From [Flexibacter] sp. ATCC 35103 (GTDB lineage: Bacteria; Bacteroidota; Bacteroidia; Flavobacteriales; Flavobacteriaceae), in the NCBI RefSeq assembly GCF_001975985.1, contig NZ_MTQF01000010.1, positions 186,001 through 250,000 on the forward strand: DNA of 64,000 nt, read 5' to 3'. The notes below the pieces were generated by a model that made no database searches, was not told the DNA's origin, and saw only the letters and a program-made list of their open reading frames with translations. A program made the position numbers and the translations under genes. Below are positions 16,891 through 25,342 of the stretch, one piece after another (the first letter of the stretch is position 1; each line of letters begins with the position of its first letter).

Positions 16891-17415
16891 ATGAATTTAA
16901 AACTATCTCTTTTAATAATACTGTTAATTTCAACATTTGCAAACGCTCAGGAAACAATGAGCATAAAAGGTTCAAAACCTTATCCCGCAACACAGGATTA
17001 TACTTTTATTTGTGAAAAATATGTATATACCGGCGAAGCAAATGTGCAGATTGCAAAAACAGAAAAAGGAGGAGTTTTAAAAATAAGCATACAAACTACA
17101 AATGATAAAACCCGCATTTCAGGCGGGTTATATGTTGATTTAGCAAATGGAGATGTTATACCGTGTGTTGATAAAAACAGCAATGAAACTATAGAAGGTA
17201 AAACATCTTCATACTATTATTTTACTCCGGCTGAAATGATTAAGCTTAAAAAAAATGATATTAAAGGAATTAGATTTATAGTAAAAGGAAACGCTGCAAC
17301 TTTTGGCGATCAAACAGGTTATTTTACAGCTTCGAACAAAATGTCTTATTTTTCGACGGCCTTCGATAAATCAAAAAAAACATTTGATACAGCTGCAGCA
17401 ATTAGTGCATTATAA
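16891..17415 (+). CDS. secreted protein of unknown function
   Basis: The 174-residue protein has a clear Sec signal peptide (MNLKLSLLIILLISTFANAQ, cleaved after ANA) followed by a beta-rich domain (LKISIQTTNDKTRISGGLYV..., GIRFIVKGNAATFGDQTGYF). It is predicted to be periplasmic or surface-exposed. I recognise no family. It is the last closely spaced gene of the run that begins at 15044. Confidence 0.75.
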   Translation: MNLKLSLLIILLISTFANAQETMSIKGSKPYPATQDYTFICEKYVYTGEANVQIAKTEKGGVLKISIQTTNDKTRISGGLYVDLANGDVIPCVDKNSNETIEGKTSSYYYFTPAEMIKLKKNDIKGIRFIVKGNAATFGDQTGYFTASNKMSYFSTAFDKSKKTFDTAAAISAL

Positions 17416-17467
17416 ATAAAATATTTGCTCTAATAAATCTTATATTTATATCTAATTTTAATATCCC

Positions 17468-17938
17468 ATGAATTCTAACGAAGCCTTAATTACAAAATTC
17501 TATACTGCTTTTGCAAACGCTGATGCTAAAACAATGAGTGAATGCTACCATCCGAAAATTCATTTTGTTGATCCTGCATTTGGTTTGCTTAAAGAAGAGC
17601 AAGTTTCTAAAATGTGGGAAATGTTAATTTTAAGAAGTAAAGGCAATATCAAAATTGAATTTTCAAATATAAAAGCAGATGATGTTTCAGGATCTGCAAA
17701 ATGGGTTGCAGCCTATAATTTCAGTAAAACCAATAGAAACGTAATTAATAGAGTTTCTGCTGAATTTGTATTTCAAGACGGACTTATTATTAAACATACC
17801 GATAGTTTTAATGTCTGGAAATGGTCTAAACAAGCTTTTGGAATTACTGGTTATTTATTAGGATGGACGGGTTATTTTCATAAGAAAATTCAGGAACAAG
17901 CTTTATTATCACTAAAAAAGTTTCAGGAGTCAAAATAA
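17468..17938 (+). CDS. NTF2-like (SnoaL-type) protein
   Basis: The 156-residue protein has a cone-shaped NTF2-like fold: the opening helix ALITKFYTAFANADAKTMSECYHP is followed by HFVDPAFG and alternating strands. Proteins of this shape bind or turn over small hydrophobic substrates, or are simple structural domains. No catalytic dyad can be named with confidence. It lies 52 bp after the secreted protein and before a strong 16-bp hairpin. Confidence 0.8.
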   Translation: MNSNEALITKFYTAFANADAKTMSECYHPKIHFVDPAFGLLKEEQVSKMWEMLILRSKGNIKIEFSNIKADDVSGSAKWVAAYNFSKTNRNVINRVSAEFVFQDGLIIKHTDSFNVWKWSKQAFGITGYLLGWTGYFHKKIQEQALLSLKKFQESK

Positions 17939-17959
17939 TTAAGTCTTTTATAAAAACAC

Positions 17960-18000
17960 AAAGTTCGCAAAGCTATATTAAAATTAGCTTTGCGAACTTT
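17960..18000. terminator. long repeat hairpin, probable bidirectional terminator
   Basis: The perfect 16-bp arms AAAGTTCGCAAAGCTA and TAGCTTTGCGAACTTT have a nine-base loop. The GTTCGCAAAG core is a dispersed flavobacterial repeat from memory. It lies between convergent genes. Confidence 0.7.
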
Positions 18001-18083
18001 ATATTTTATGGATATTTCTACACGCTTTGCGTAAAAACTTAACTCCCGATAACTGTCAGATTGCAGTTAAATTTTAAGTAAAG

Positions 18084-19571
18084 TTAAGATTTAAACCATC
18101 CGGCAACTAATTCATCCTCAAATGAATTTGCGTTTTTATGAATAAACTCGTTTGTATTTTTATTATAAGAATAATCTAAAGCCCAGGTTTGGTGATTTTT
18201 AGCCAGATCCTTAATGCTTTCGCAAACTAAAGCAATTTCTTTATCAGTTGTTGTTGGGTGAATAGACATTCTGATCCATCCCGGTTTTTTGATCAAATCG
18301 CCAATCGTGATTTCATTTACCAATTTATTCGAAGTTTCCTGATCTACATGCAGTAAAAAATGTCCATAAGTTCCGGCGCAGCTGCATCCTCCCCTGGTTT
18401 GAATTCCAAATTTATCATTTAGTAATTTTACACCTAAATTAAAATGAAGATCTTCAATAAAAAAAGAAATAACACCTAAACGATTCGTATGTTGACCAGC
18501 TAAAATTTTAATATTTGAAACCGCTCCGAGTTCATTAAAAACATAATCAACAATTTCGTGTTCGCGTTGCAGGATATTTTCAATTCCCATTTCTTCTTTA
18601 AGTTCAATTGCCAGTGCTGTTTTTATAACTTGCAGAAAACCAGGAGTTCCGCCATCTTCACGATCCTCAATATTGTCAATATATTTATGTTCACCCCAAG
18701 GATTTGTCCAGCTCACGGTTCCTCCGCCAGGACAATCAGGAATCATATTATTGTATAGTTTTTTATTAAAAATCAAAACTCCCGAAGTTCCCGGACCACC
18801 TAAAAATTTATGAGGAGAAAAGAAAATTGCATCGAGATATGATTCGGGATCTTCAGGATGCATGTCAATTTCTACATAAGGTCCTGAACAAGCGAAATCT
18901 ACAAAGCAAACTCCGTTATGTTGGTGCATTAATTTGGCTGCTTCATGAAAAGGAGTTTTTAAACCTGTAACATTCGAACATGATGTTATAGAAGCAATTT
19001 TGATCGTTCGGTCAGCATATTTTTCTAATAGTGCTTCTAAATTATCCAAACAAAAAAGTCCTTTTTCACAAGACGGAATAATTTCAACATCAGCAATAGT
19101 CTCTAACCATGATGTTTGATTAGAATGGTGCTCCATATGTGAAATAAACACAATTGGTTTTTTTTCGGCCGGAACATTAATAAAATCTTTAAGATTTTCA
19201 GGAATTTTCAAACCCAAAATACGCTGAAATTTATTTACAACACCTGTCATTCCTGTTCCGTCAGTAATCAAAACATCATCCTGATTGGCATTTGTATGAC
19301 GTTTTATAATATTTCTGGAATGATGATATGCTTTTGTCATGGCAGTACCTGACACCGTTGTTTCTGTATGAGTATTCGCTACAAAAGGTCCAAATTCATT
19401 GAGAAGTTTTTCTTCAATAGGGCGATAAAGCCTTCCGCTGGCTGTCCAATCTGTATAAATAATTTTTTTCTTGCCGTATGGAGAAGTAAATTCCTGATCA
19501 ATTCCAACAATATGTTGCCTAAAATCCTGAAAATAAGTTTCCAGAGTGATGGTATTATTTTTGCTATTCAT
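18084..19571 (-). CDS. class V aminotransferase (cysteine-desulfurase-like)
   Basis: This 495-residue PLP enzyme has the class V fold with the Schiff-base lysine K255 in FFSPHKFLGGPG and a substrate-binding VCFVDFACSG motif. A CSCAG cysteine loop (TRGGCSCAGTYG) lies near the expected position of the desulfurase catalytic cysteine. Desulfurase, selenocysteine lyase or an unrelated aminotransferase are all possible, and no isc or suf genes are nearby to help. I chose the ATG at 19571. An in-frame TTG at 19631 would add 20 residues, but a perfect -7 element TATATTTG (19600-19593) lies between, so the longer form is not transcribed from that promoter. Confidence 0.88.
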   Translation of the reverse strand: MNSKNNTITLETYFQDFRQHIVGIDQEFTSPYGKKKIIYTDWTASGRLYRPIEEKLLNEFGPFVANTHTETTVSGTAMTKAYHHSRNIIKRHTNANQDDVLITDGTGMTGVVNKFQRILGLKIPENLKDFINVPAEKKPIVFISHMEHHSNQTSWLETIADVEIIPSCEKGLFCLDNLEALLEKYADRTIKIASITSCSNVTGLKTPFHEAAKLMHQHNGVCFVDFACSGPYVEIDMHPEDPESYLDAIFFSPHKFLGGPGTSGVLIFNKKLYNNMIPDCPGGGTVSWTNPWGEHKYIDNIEDREDGGTPGFLQVIKTALAIELKEEMGIENILQREHEIVDYVFNELGAVSNIKILAGQHTNRLGVISFFIEDLHFNLGVKLLNDKFGIQTRGGCSCAGTYGHFLLHVDQETSNKLVNEITIGDLIKKPGWIRMSIHPTTTDKEIALVCESIKDLAKNHQTWALDYSYNKNTNEFIHKNANSFEDELVAGWFKS

Positions 19572-19592
19572 TAGTGTGCCTGAGTTTGATTG

Positions 19593-19600
19593 CAAATATA
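19593..19600 (-). promoter_or_regulatory. -7 element TATATTTG of the class V aminotransferase gene
   Basis: An exact TAnnTTTG on the minus strand, 22 bases before the ATG at 19571, rules out the upstream TTG start. Confidence 0.6.
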
Positions 19601-19751
19601 TTGCTTTTTTATATAATTGCGAATTTATCAATTGTAAACTTCAAACATTACATAACCGGTTAGTATCTTTAGTTAAATTGTCATTTTTTTAATAATTTAT
19701 CACAATATTCTATCGGATTAATAGGGCAAGTAAAATTAACAATACCATTTT

Positions 19752-20285
19752 ATGAAAAATTTATCAGTAGCTACTTTTGGTGGTGGATGTTTTTGGTGTA
19801 TTGAAGCTGTAATTCAGCGTTTAAAAGGAGTAGAATCCTTAAAATCAGGTTTTTCAGGAGGTTTTATAAAAAATCCTCCATACCGTGAAGTTTGTACTGG
19901 CAGGACTGGACATGCCGAAGTTATACAAGTAACATTTAATCCTGACATAATTTCATATCATGATCTTCTTTATATTTTCATGACAAGTCACGATCCAACA
20001 ACCTTAAACCGTCAGGGAGCTGATGCAGGAACTCAATATCGTTCTGTCATTTTGTATCATGATGAAGAACAAAAAGCAATTGCAAAACAAGTTTTCGAAG
20101 AAGTGAAACGTTTTTACGAAGATTCAATTGTAACTGAATTAAAACCTTTTGAAGTGTTTTACAACGCCGAAGAAGATCATCAAAATTATTACAATAATAA
20201 TCAGGATGCGCGTTATTGCCAGATAGTAATAGATCCGAAAGTACAAAAACTAAAAAAAATGTACGCAGATAAGTTAGTAGGCTAA
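19752..20285 (+). CDS. msrA: peptide-methionine (S)-S-oxide reductase
   Basis: MsrA reduces the S-diastereomer of methionine sulfoxide in proteins. The active-site motif GGCFWC gives the catalytic cysteine C13 (with C16). The GHAEVIQVTF, DPTTLNRQGADAGTQYRS and late EDHQNYY motifs of the family are intact. At 177 residues it is a single-domain MsrA without fused MsrB. There is no signal peptide, so it is cytoplasmic. It is followed by selO after 125 bp of repeat-containing DNA. Confidence 0.95.
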   Translation: MKNLSVATFGGGCFWCIEAVIQRLKGVESLKSGFSGGFIKNPPYREVCTGRTGHAEVIQVTFNPDIISYHDLLYIFMTSHDPTTLNRQGADAGTQYRSVILYHDEEQKAIAKQVFEEVKRFYEDSIVTELKPFEVFYNAEEDHQNYYNNNQDARYCQIVIDPKVQKLKKMYADKLVG

Positions 20286-20294
20286 TTAAAGATT

Positions 20295-20392
20295 TTGACA
20301 CAGATTAGAAGGATTAGAATGATTTTCCTCACTTACTTATAAATTTCTTAGAGATTTAAAAAGAATCATTTTAATCTGTATAATTTGTGGCA
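20295..20392. repeat. imperfect inverted repeat between msrA and selO
   Basis: The arms ACAGATTAGAAGGATTAGAA (from about 20298) and TCATTTTAATCTGTATAAT (from about 20365) pair imperfectly. The right arm brings a TATAATTTG string upstream of selO. A similar arm, TTTTAATCTGTATAATCCG, occurs at 49453-49471. Confidence 0.55.
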
Positions 20393-20410
20393 AAAAAATA
20401 AAAAATACAA

Positions 20411-21979
20411 ATGAAAAATTTAAAAATAAAGAATCGATTTACTACTGAATTGCCTGCAGATCCTAACGAAACCAATGAAATTCGTCAGGTTTCAAATGCT
20501 GTTTTTTCTTATGTAAATTCAACAAAACCTTCAAATCCGGTGCTGATTCATGCTTCTGAAGAAGTAGCTGAATTAGTTGGTATTTCTACAGATGAAATTA
20601 AGTCTGAATCTTTTGTAAATGCCTTTTCAGGAAAAGAAATTCTTCCCGAAACACGTCCGTATGCAATGCGTTATGCCGGACATCAGTTTGGGAATTGGGC
20701 AGGACAACTGGGTGATGGCCGTGCTATTAATTTGACCGAAGTTGAACATAATAATGATTTTTTTACACTTCAGTTAAAAGGAGCCGGAAAAACACCGTAC
20801 TCCAGAACGGCCGACGGTTTAGCAGTTTTACGTTCTTCTGTCAGAGAGTATTTGTGTGCTGAAGCGATGTATCATTTGGGAGTTCCCACTACCCGATCAC
20901 TTTCGCTGATGTTATCCGGCGATCAGGTTTTACGCGATATTTTATACAACGGAAATCCAGCTTATGAAAAAGGTGCTATTGTTTGCCGCGTTGCTCCGTC
21001 TTTTATTCGTTTTGGAAGTTTTGAAATGCTGACGGCCAGAAATGAACTCAAAAATTTAAAACAATTTGTTGAGTATAACATAAAATACTATTTCCCGGAG
21101 ATTAAAGGCGAACCAAAAGAACAATACATAGAATTCTTTAAAACAGTCGCGGATAAAACCCGTGAAATGATTTTACATTGGCAACGTGTAGGTTTCGTGC
21201 ATGGAGTAATGAATACTGATAATATGTCAGTTCATGGAATCACGATCGATTATGGACCTTATGGCTGGTTAGAAAATTACGATCCTAACTGGACTCCAAA
21301 TACTACAGACAGTCAAAATAGAAGATACCGTTTTGGGAATCAACCGCAAATTGCGCAGTGGAATTTATATCAGTTAGCAAATGCTCTTTATCCGTTAATT
21401 AATGAAGCAGAACCATTAGAAAAAATCTTGGAAGCCTTTATAAATGATTTTGATTCAGATTACAAAACAATGTTTTTAAGTAAGTTAGGTATATTTACTT
21501 CTACTGAAACTGATAGTAAATTAATAATAGCTTTAGATACAGTTTTACAATTGTCCGAAACTGATATGACTATCTTTTTTAGAACTTTAAGCCAGATAAA
21601 AAAGACAGATTCAGTTGATCAGGCAATTGAAAAAATTCAATATTCATTTTATATACCGGAAGAAATTTCAGGAGATATTTTAGATTCCTGGAAAAAATGG
21701 TTTGCTGTGTATCTTGAAAGATTACAAACTGAAGAATTATCAGATGAAAATCGTTTAGAAAAAATGAACGCTATAAATCCTAAATATGTTCTTCGAAATT
21801 ATATGTCACAGTTGGCAATTGATGCAGCAGATCAGGGAGATTATTCTTTAATTGATGAGCTTTACAAATTATTACAAAAACCTTATGATGAACAACCAGA
21901 ATACCAAAAATGGTTTGCAAAAAGACCAGATTGGGCAAGATCAAAAGTAGGTTGTTCCATGCTTTCTTGTAGTTCTTAA
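20411..21979 (+). CDS. selO: protein adenylyltransferase SelO (YdiU family)
   Basis: SelO is a kinase-fold enzyme that binds ATP in an inverted orientation and AMPylates protein substrates, with a link to oxidative stress. The 522-residue protein has MRYAGHQFGNWAGQLGDGRA, LQLKGAGKTPYSRTADG (nucleotide lysine) and GVMNTDNMSVHGITIDYGPY (metal-binding N and D residues). The C-terminal end GCSMLSCSS carries cysteines where eukaryotic SelO has selenocysteine near the extreme C-terminus. Neighbouring msrA points to a shared redox theme. It is convergent with ypdA-cyth. Confidence 0.93.
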   Translation: MKNLKIKNRFTTELPADPNETNEIRQVSNAVFSYVNSTKPSNPVLIHASEEVAELVGISTDEIKSESFVNAFSGKEILPETRPYAMRYAGHQFGNWAGQLGDGRAINLTEVEHNNDFFTLQLKGAGKTPYSRTADGLAVLRSSVREYLCAEAMYHLGVPTTRSLSLMLSGDQVLRDILYNGNPAYEKGAIVCRVAPSFIRFGSFEMLTARNELKNLKQFVEYNIKYYFPEIKGEPKEQYIEFFKTVADKTREMILHWQRVGFVHGVMNTDNMSVHGITIDYGPYGWLENYDPNWTPNTTDSQNRRYRFGNQPQIAQWNLYQLANALYPLINEAEPLEKILEAFINDFDSDYKTMFLSKLGIFTSTETDSKLIIALDTVLQLSETDMTIFFRTLSQIKKTDSVDQAIEKIQYSFYIPEEISGDILDSWKKWFAVYLERLQTEELSDENRLEKMNAINPKYVLRNYMSQLAIDAADQGDYSLIDELYKLLQKPYDEQPEYQKWFAKRPDWARSKVGCSMLSCSS

Positions 21980-22021
21980 AAGTTTTTTTGCCACGAATTT
22001 ATAGATTTGCCTATAAAATAA

Positions 22022-22081
22022 TGTCAAATTGAGCGAAGTCGAAATGCACACAAAGTGTTCTGGACTTCGCTCGAACTGACA
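22022..22081. repeat. inverted repeat between convergent selO and ypdA
   Basis: The arms TGTCAAATTGAGCGAAGTC (22022-22040) and GACTTCGCTCGAACTGACA (22063-22081) pair with three mismatches. The GAGCGAAGTC core recurs near 39403-39432 in the window. It may also help termination. Confidence 0.6.
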
Positions 22082-22121
22082 ACAAAAATTTGCCTAAATT
22101 CGTTAATTTGTGATGATATTT

Positions 22122-23090
22122 TTATTTTGAAGTAATAAAATCCACAATCATATTGGCATGAACGCGAGAGTTTTCGATAAACCATTTATGTGTATGCATC
22201 CCGCCGCACACAACTCCTGCTAAAAATAAACCTTCTACATTTGTTTCCATTGTTTCAGGATTGTATTTTGGTGTTTTTAATTCATCTTGAGATAGTTGAA
22301 TTCCCATTTTTTCAAGAAAAGTCAAATCAGGTTTATAACCTGTCAATGCTAAAACAAAATCATTCTCTATTGTAACTTTTCCGTTTGGTGTTTCAATTTC
22401 GACTTTATCTTCACTAATTTCGGTAATATTAGATTCAAAATAAGCTTTAATACTTCCTTCAGCAATCCGGTTTTCTATATCTGGTTTTACCCAATATTTT
22501 ACTCGATTATTGATTTCGTTTTTACGAATAACCATTGTAACATTTGCTCCTTTTCTCCAGCATTCTAATGCTGCATCAACAGAAGAATTATTGGCGCCCA
22601 CAACTAAAATATTTCTAAAGGCATATTCATGCGCTTCTTTATAATAATGACGCACTTTTGGCAATTGCTCTCCTTTTATATTCATTGTAATGGGAATATC
22701 ATAAAATCCGGTAGCAATAATCACATTCTTAGCATCATATGAAGATTTGTTTGTTGTGATTTTAAATCTTTTATTTTCTAATTTCTGAACTTCAGTAACT
22801 AGTTCAAATAAGTTAATATTAAAATTAAAGTAGCGATGTATATTACGATAATATTCCAAAGCTTCTTGACGGCCAGGCTTTGGCGCCAGGCAATTAAACG
22901 GAATATCTCCTATTTCCAGTCTTTCTGCTGTTGAAAAAAAAGTCATATACAAAGGATAGTTGAAAATACTATTTACAATCGCCCCTTTTTCTATAATCAG
23001 ATAACGTAAGTTTTTCTTTTGAGCTTCTATTGCACAAGCAAGACCAATAGGACCGCCTCCAACAATGATTAAATCATATTGTTCTGTCAT
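22122..23090 (-). CDS. ypdA: YpdA/Bdr-type flavoprotein, putative bacillithiol-disulfide reductase
   Basis: The 322-residue FAD/NAD(P) oxidoreductase has an N-terminal FAD-binding IIVGGGPIGLACAIEA and a second dinucleotide-binding ILVVGANNSSVDAALE. A C-terminal GLFLAGVVCGG...HTHKWFIENSR segment follows. YpdA reduces bacillithiol disulfide in Firmicutes, and some Bacteroidota also make bacillithiol, so that role is plausible here but not shown. It starts 4 bp after the CYTH gene ends, on the same strand, and is therefore probably cotranscribed with it. Confidence 0.85.
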   Translation of the reverse strand: MTEQYDLIIVGGGPIGLACAIEAQKKNLRYLIIEKGAIVNSIFNYPLYMTFFSTAERLEIGDIPFNCLAPKPGRQEALEYYRNIHRYFNFNINLFELVTEVQKLENKRFKITTNKSSYDAKNVIIATGFYDIPITMNIKGEQLPKVRHYYKEAHEYAFRNILVVGANNSSVDAALECWRKGANVTMVIRKNEINNRVKYWVKPDIENRIAEGSIKAYFESNITEISEDKVEIETPNGKVTIENDFVLALTGYKPDLTFLEKMGIQLSQDELKTPKYNPETMETNVEGLFLAGVVCGGMHTHKWFIENSRVHANMIVDFITSK

Positions 23091-23094
23091 AGTT

Positions 23095-23571
23095 CTATTG
23101 TTTTTCCCAGTCTTTAAAAGGATTTTTACTCAAATAAGCATTATAGTATCTGGGGTCATTAGTAACTTCTTCTCCTAACCAATCCGGTTTCTCAAACGTT
23201 TCTGTTTCAGATTCCAACTCGATTTCGGCCATTACCAAGCCTTCATTTTCTCCATAAAATTCATCTACTTCAAAAATATGTTTTCCTGACTTTATCTCAA
23301 AACGGGTTTTTTCTATTTTGCCTTTTTCGCATAATTTAAGTAATTCCTGAGCTTCATCAACAGGAATTTCATTTTCCCATTCAAAACGCGACATTCCGCC
23401 TTGTTTTCCAATTCCTTTAATGGTAATAAAGCCTTTATTTCCTTTAATTCTAACCCGAACAGTTCTTTGCGGGATTGAACTTAAATATCCCTGAGCAATT
23501 TTATTTTGAGTAAAAGCCTGTTCTTTAAAATCACCAGATTTTACAAGAAACTTTCTTTCTATTTCGACCAT
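23095..23571 (-). CDS. CYTH-domain protein (triphosphate tunnel metalloenzyme)
   Basis: The 158-residue protein has the CYTH signature EIERKFLV (ExExK) at its start and alternating charged strands forming the triphosphate tunnel (RTVRVRIKG, FITIKG, RFEWENEIP, KTRFEIKSG, FEVDEFYGENEGLVMAEIELE). Members are tripolyphosphatases, thiamine triphosphatases or class IV adenylate cyclases. The length and lone-domain form match the small bacterial inorganic triphosphatases. It is probably the first gene of a two-gene operon with ypdA. Confidence 0.88.
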   Translation of the reverse strand: MVEIERKFLVKSGDFKEQAFTQNKIAQGYLSSIPQRTVRVRIKGNKGFITIKGIGKQGGMSRFEWENEIPVDEAQELLKLCEKGKIEKTRFEIKSGKHIFEVDEFYGENEGLVMAEIELESETETFEKPDWLGEEVTNDPRYYNAYLSKNPFKDWEKQ

Positions 23572-23737
23572 TTCTCTGTATTAAATTAAATTTTATGCAA
23601 GTTACTTAATTTAATTCACTCCTAAAATCAAGAACTAGTTATCTATAAGATTTTGCTTAAATATGTAATCGTCTCAAAATTAGATATATAGATTCAAAAT
23701 AACAGACTATTAATGTATTATGTATTTATTTTTTTGT

Positions 23738-23745
23738 TAAATTTG
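23738..23745 (+). promoter_or_regulatory. -7 element TAAATTTG of the OmpA-family gene
   Basis: An exact TAnnTTTG, 23 bases before the ATG at 23769. No clear -33 TTG was found. Confidence 0.5.
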
Positions 23746-23768
23746 ATAGAATCTTAACTCCATCACTT

Positions 23769-24680
23769 ATGTCTAAAAAAGCACTTTATCTATTAGGCAT
23801 TGCAATAACCATTATTTTAGGTACCTATTTGTATGTAAACTTTTGTTGCAATTGTACTATAAAAACACCAGCGCCTGATACTGAAAAAGTACCGGTAGTT
23901 GTGGGTGAAGAGACTAATTTTGTCCCTTTTATTCTAAATGGTTCCGGAATTGATTATCATACAAATGATAACATCAAGTTCCTGAAAAACAGTTTTGCAG
24001 TTATTCTGCCTGTTAGTGATTCTGTAGCGATTGGAATTGAAAACCTTAAAAAATTTTTAATTGCAAATCCAAAACAAAAAATAACCATCACCGGTTACGC
24101 TACTTCGGATGAGACAAATAGTACTTCGGATGAAAATCTTGGTCTTGCAAGAGCAAATGATATAAAGAAGTATTTTATTTCTAAAGGTTTATCAGCTTCT
24201 CAATTGGATACTAAAGGTGAGATAATTGATAAATGGAAAACAAATTCAGATACGCTTTTAGGTCCTGCCGAATACAAATTTGAAACATTGGAAACAACTC
24301 CCGATGTAACTGATGAATGGGTAGTTTTGAAAAATAAAATTAATGGAGATCCTTTAATCCTGCATTTCAATACCAATAAAGCCAGTGATAAACTGACAGA
24401 TGTTGAAAATCAAAAAGTGGCAGATTTATTACACTATATGAAACATGAAAAAGATGCAGTTATTTTAGTGGTTGGACATAGTGATAATGTTGGAAATCGG
24501 GATTCTAATGTTATTCTTGCCCAAAAACGTGCTGATTTTTCTAAAAATTATTTATCTAAAAAAGGTATTGAAGAAAGTCGTATTACCACTGAATCAAAAG
24601 GACCTGATGAACCTGTTGGCGACAATAATACGGGAGAGGGAAAAGCGACCAACAGAAGAACCGTAATTACAATCAAATAA
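23769..24680 (+). CDS. OmpA-family protein with two peptidoglycan-binding-like domains
   Basis: The 303-residue protein has an N-terminal membrane anchor (about 5-25; LYLLGIAITIILGTYLYVNF). Two OmpA C-terminal-like domains follow: the first, about residues 80-165, has LGLARANDIKKYF but lacks a strong NRR-type motif; the second, about 195-300, has VVGHSDNVGNRDSN..LAQKRADFSKNY and ends with NRRTVITIK, complete with the conserved Asp and Arg. The second should bind diaminopimelate in peptidoglycan. It has no beta-barrel. It is followed after 19 bp by an HhH protein that also has one membrane helix. Confidence 0.85.
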   Translation: MSKKALYLLGIAITIILGTYLYVNFCCNCTIKTPAPDTEKVPVVVGEETNFVPFILNGSGIDYHTNDNIKFLKNSFAVILPVSDSVAIGIENLKKFLIANPKQKITITGYATSDETNSTSDENLGLARANDIKKYFISKGLSASQLDTKGEIIDKWKTNSDTLLGPAEYKFETLETTPDVTDEWVVLKNKINGDPLILHFNTNKASDKLTDVENQKVADLLHYMKHEKDAVILVVGHSDNVGNRDSNVILAQKRADFSKNYLSKKGIEESRITTESKGPDEPVGDNNTGEGKATNRRTVITIK

Positions 24681-24699
24681 TTAATCAAAATATACTATT

Positions 24700-25251
24700 A
24701 TGAATATACCATGTATCTTAATACCTGTACTAGTTGGATTAATCTGTGGAATTTTGGGTTACTTACTAGGAAAAATGAATTCTAAAGGAGATGATTCGCT
24801 TGCTTTATCACTGCAGGCTGATTTAGATGCCTGTAAAGCAAATACAAGAAACCTGAATGCTAAAATTTCTTCTTTAGAAGATGATTTGGCATCAAAAACT
24901 AATGTTTCTGCATCCGGACAATCTTTTACATCTACTGCAGCTCCGGCCTTTTTGTTTGATGCATTACTGGCATCTGATACTTATGGAAAAAAAATCAAAG
25001 AAAATGATCTGAAAATCGTTGAAGGTATCGGACCTAAGATTGAGGCTTTATTAAATGCAGCTGGTATTACCACCTGGCAGGAATTATCAGAAACATCAAC
25101 TGAAAAATTACAATCAATTCTGAATGCAGGCGGAGAAAATTTTGCGATTCATAATCCCGGAACCTGGGCTAAACAAGCTTTTTTAGCTTATCAGGGCAAA
25201 TGGCAGGAATTAAAAGACTGGCAACAAGGTTTGCTGGGAGGAAAAGAGTAA
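24700..25251 (+). CDS. membrane-anchored protein with a helix-hairpin-helix domain
   Basis: The 183-residue protein opens with one transmembrane helix (residues 5-24, ending in LGKMNS), then a short coiled coil (about 34-66). A helix-hairpin-helix-like domain lies at about 103-140 (DLKIVEGIGPKIEALLNAAG). HhH domains usually bind nucleic acid non-specifically, and the same fold is used for protein contacts. It is probably cotranscribed with the OmpA-family gene (19-bp gap) and ends before a terminator. The pairing of a wall-binding protein and a membrane HhH protein is seen here, but its function is unknown to me. Confidence 0.8.
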   Translation: MNIPCILIPVLVGLICGILGYLLGKMNSKGDDSLALSLQADLDACKANTRNLNAKISSLEDDLASKTNVSASGQSFTSTAAPAFLFDALLASDTYGKKIKENDLKIVEGIGPKIEALLNAAGITTWQELSETSTEKLQSILNAGGENFAIHNPGTWAKQAFLAYQGKWQELKDWQQGLLGGKE

Positions 25252-25268
25252 AGAAAAGTTACAAAGGT

Positions 25269-25305
25269 ACAGAGTTGCAAAGGTTCAAAGGTTTTGTAAC
25301 TCTGT
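25269..25305 (+). terminator. intrinsic terminator
   Basis: The arms ACAGAGTTGCAAA and TTTGTAACTCTGT (one G-U pair) surround an eleven-base loop, with AT-rich DNA after it. It follows the HhH gene. Confidence 0.65.
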
Positions 25306-25342
25306 ATTTATTTTAAACTTTTTGTTATTTTATTTGAACCTC

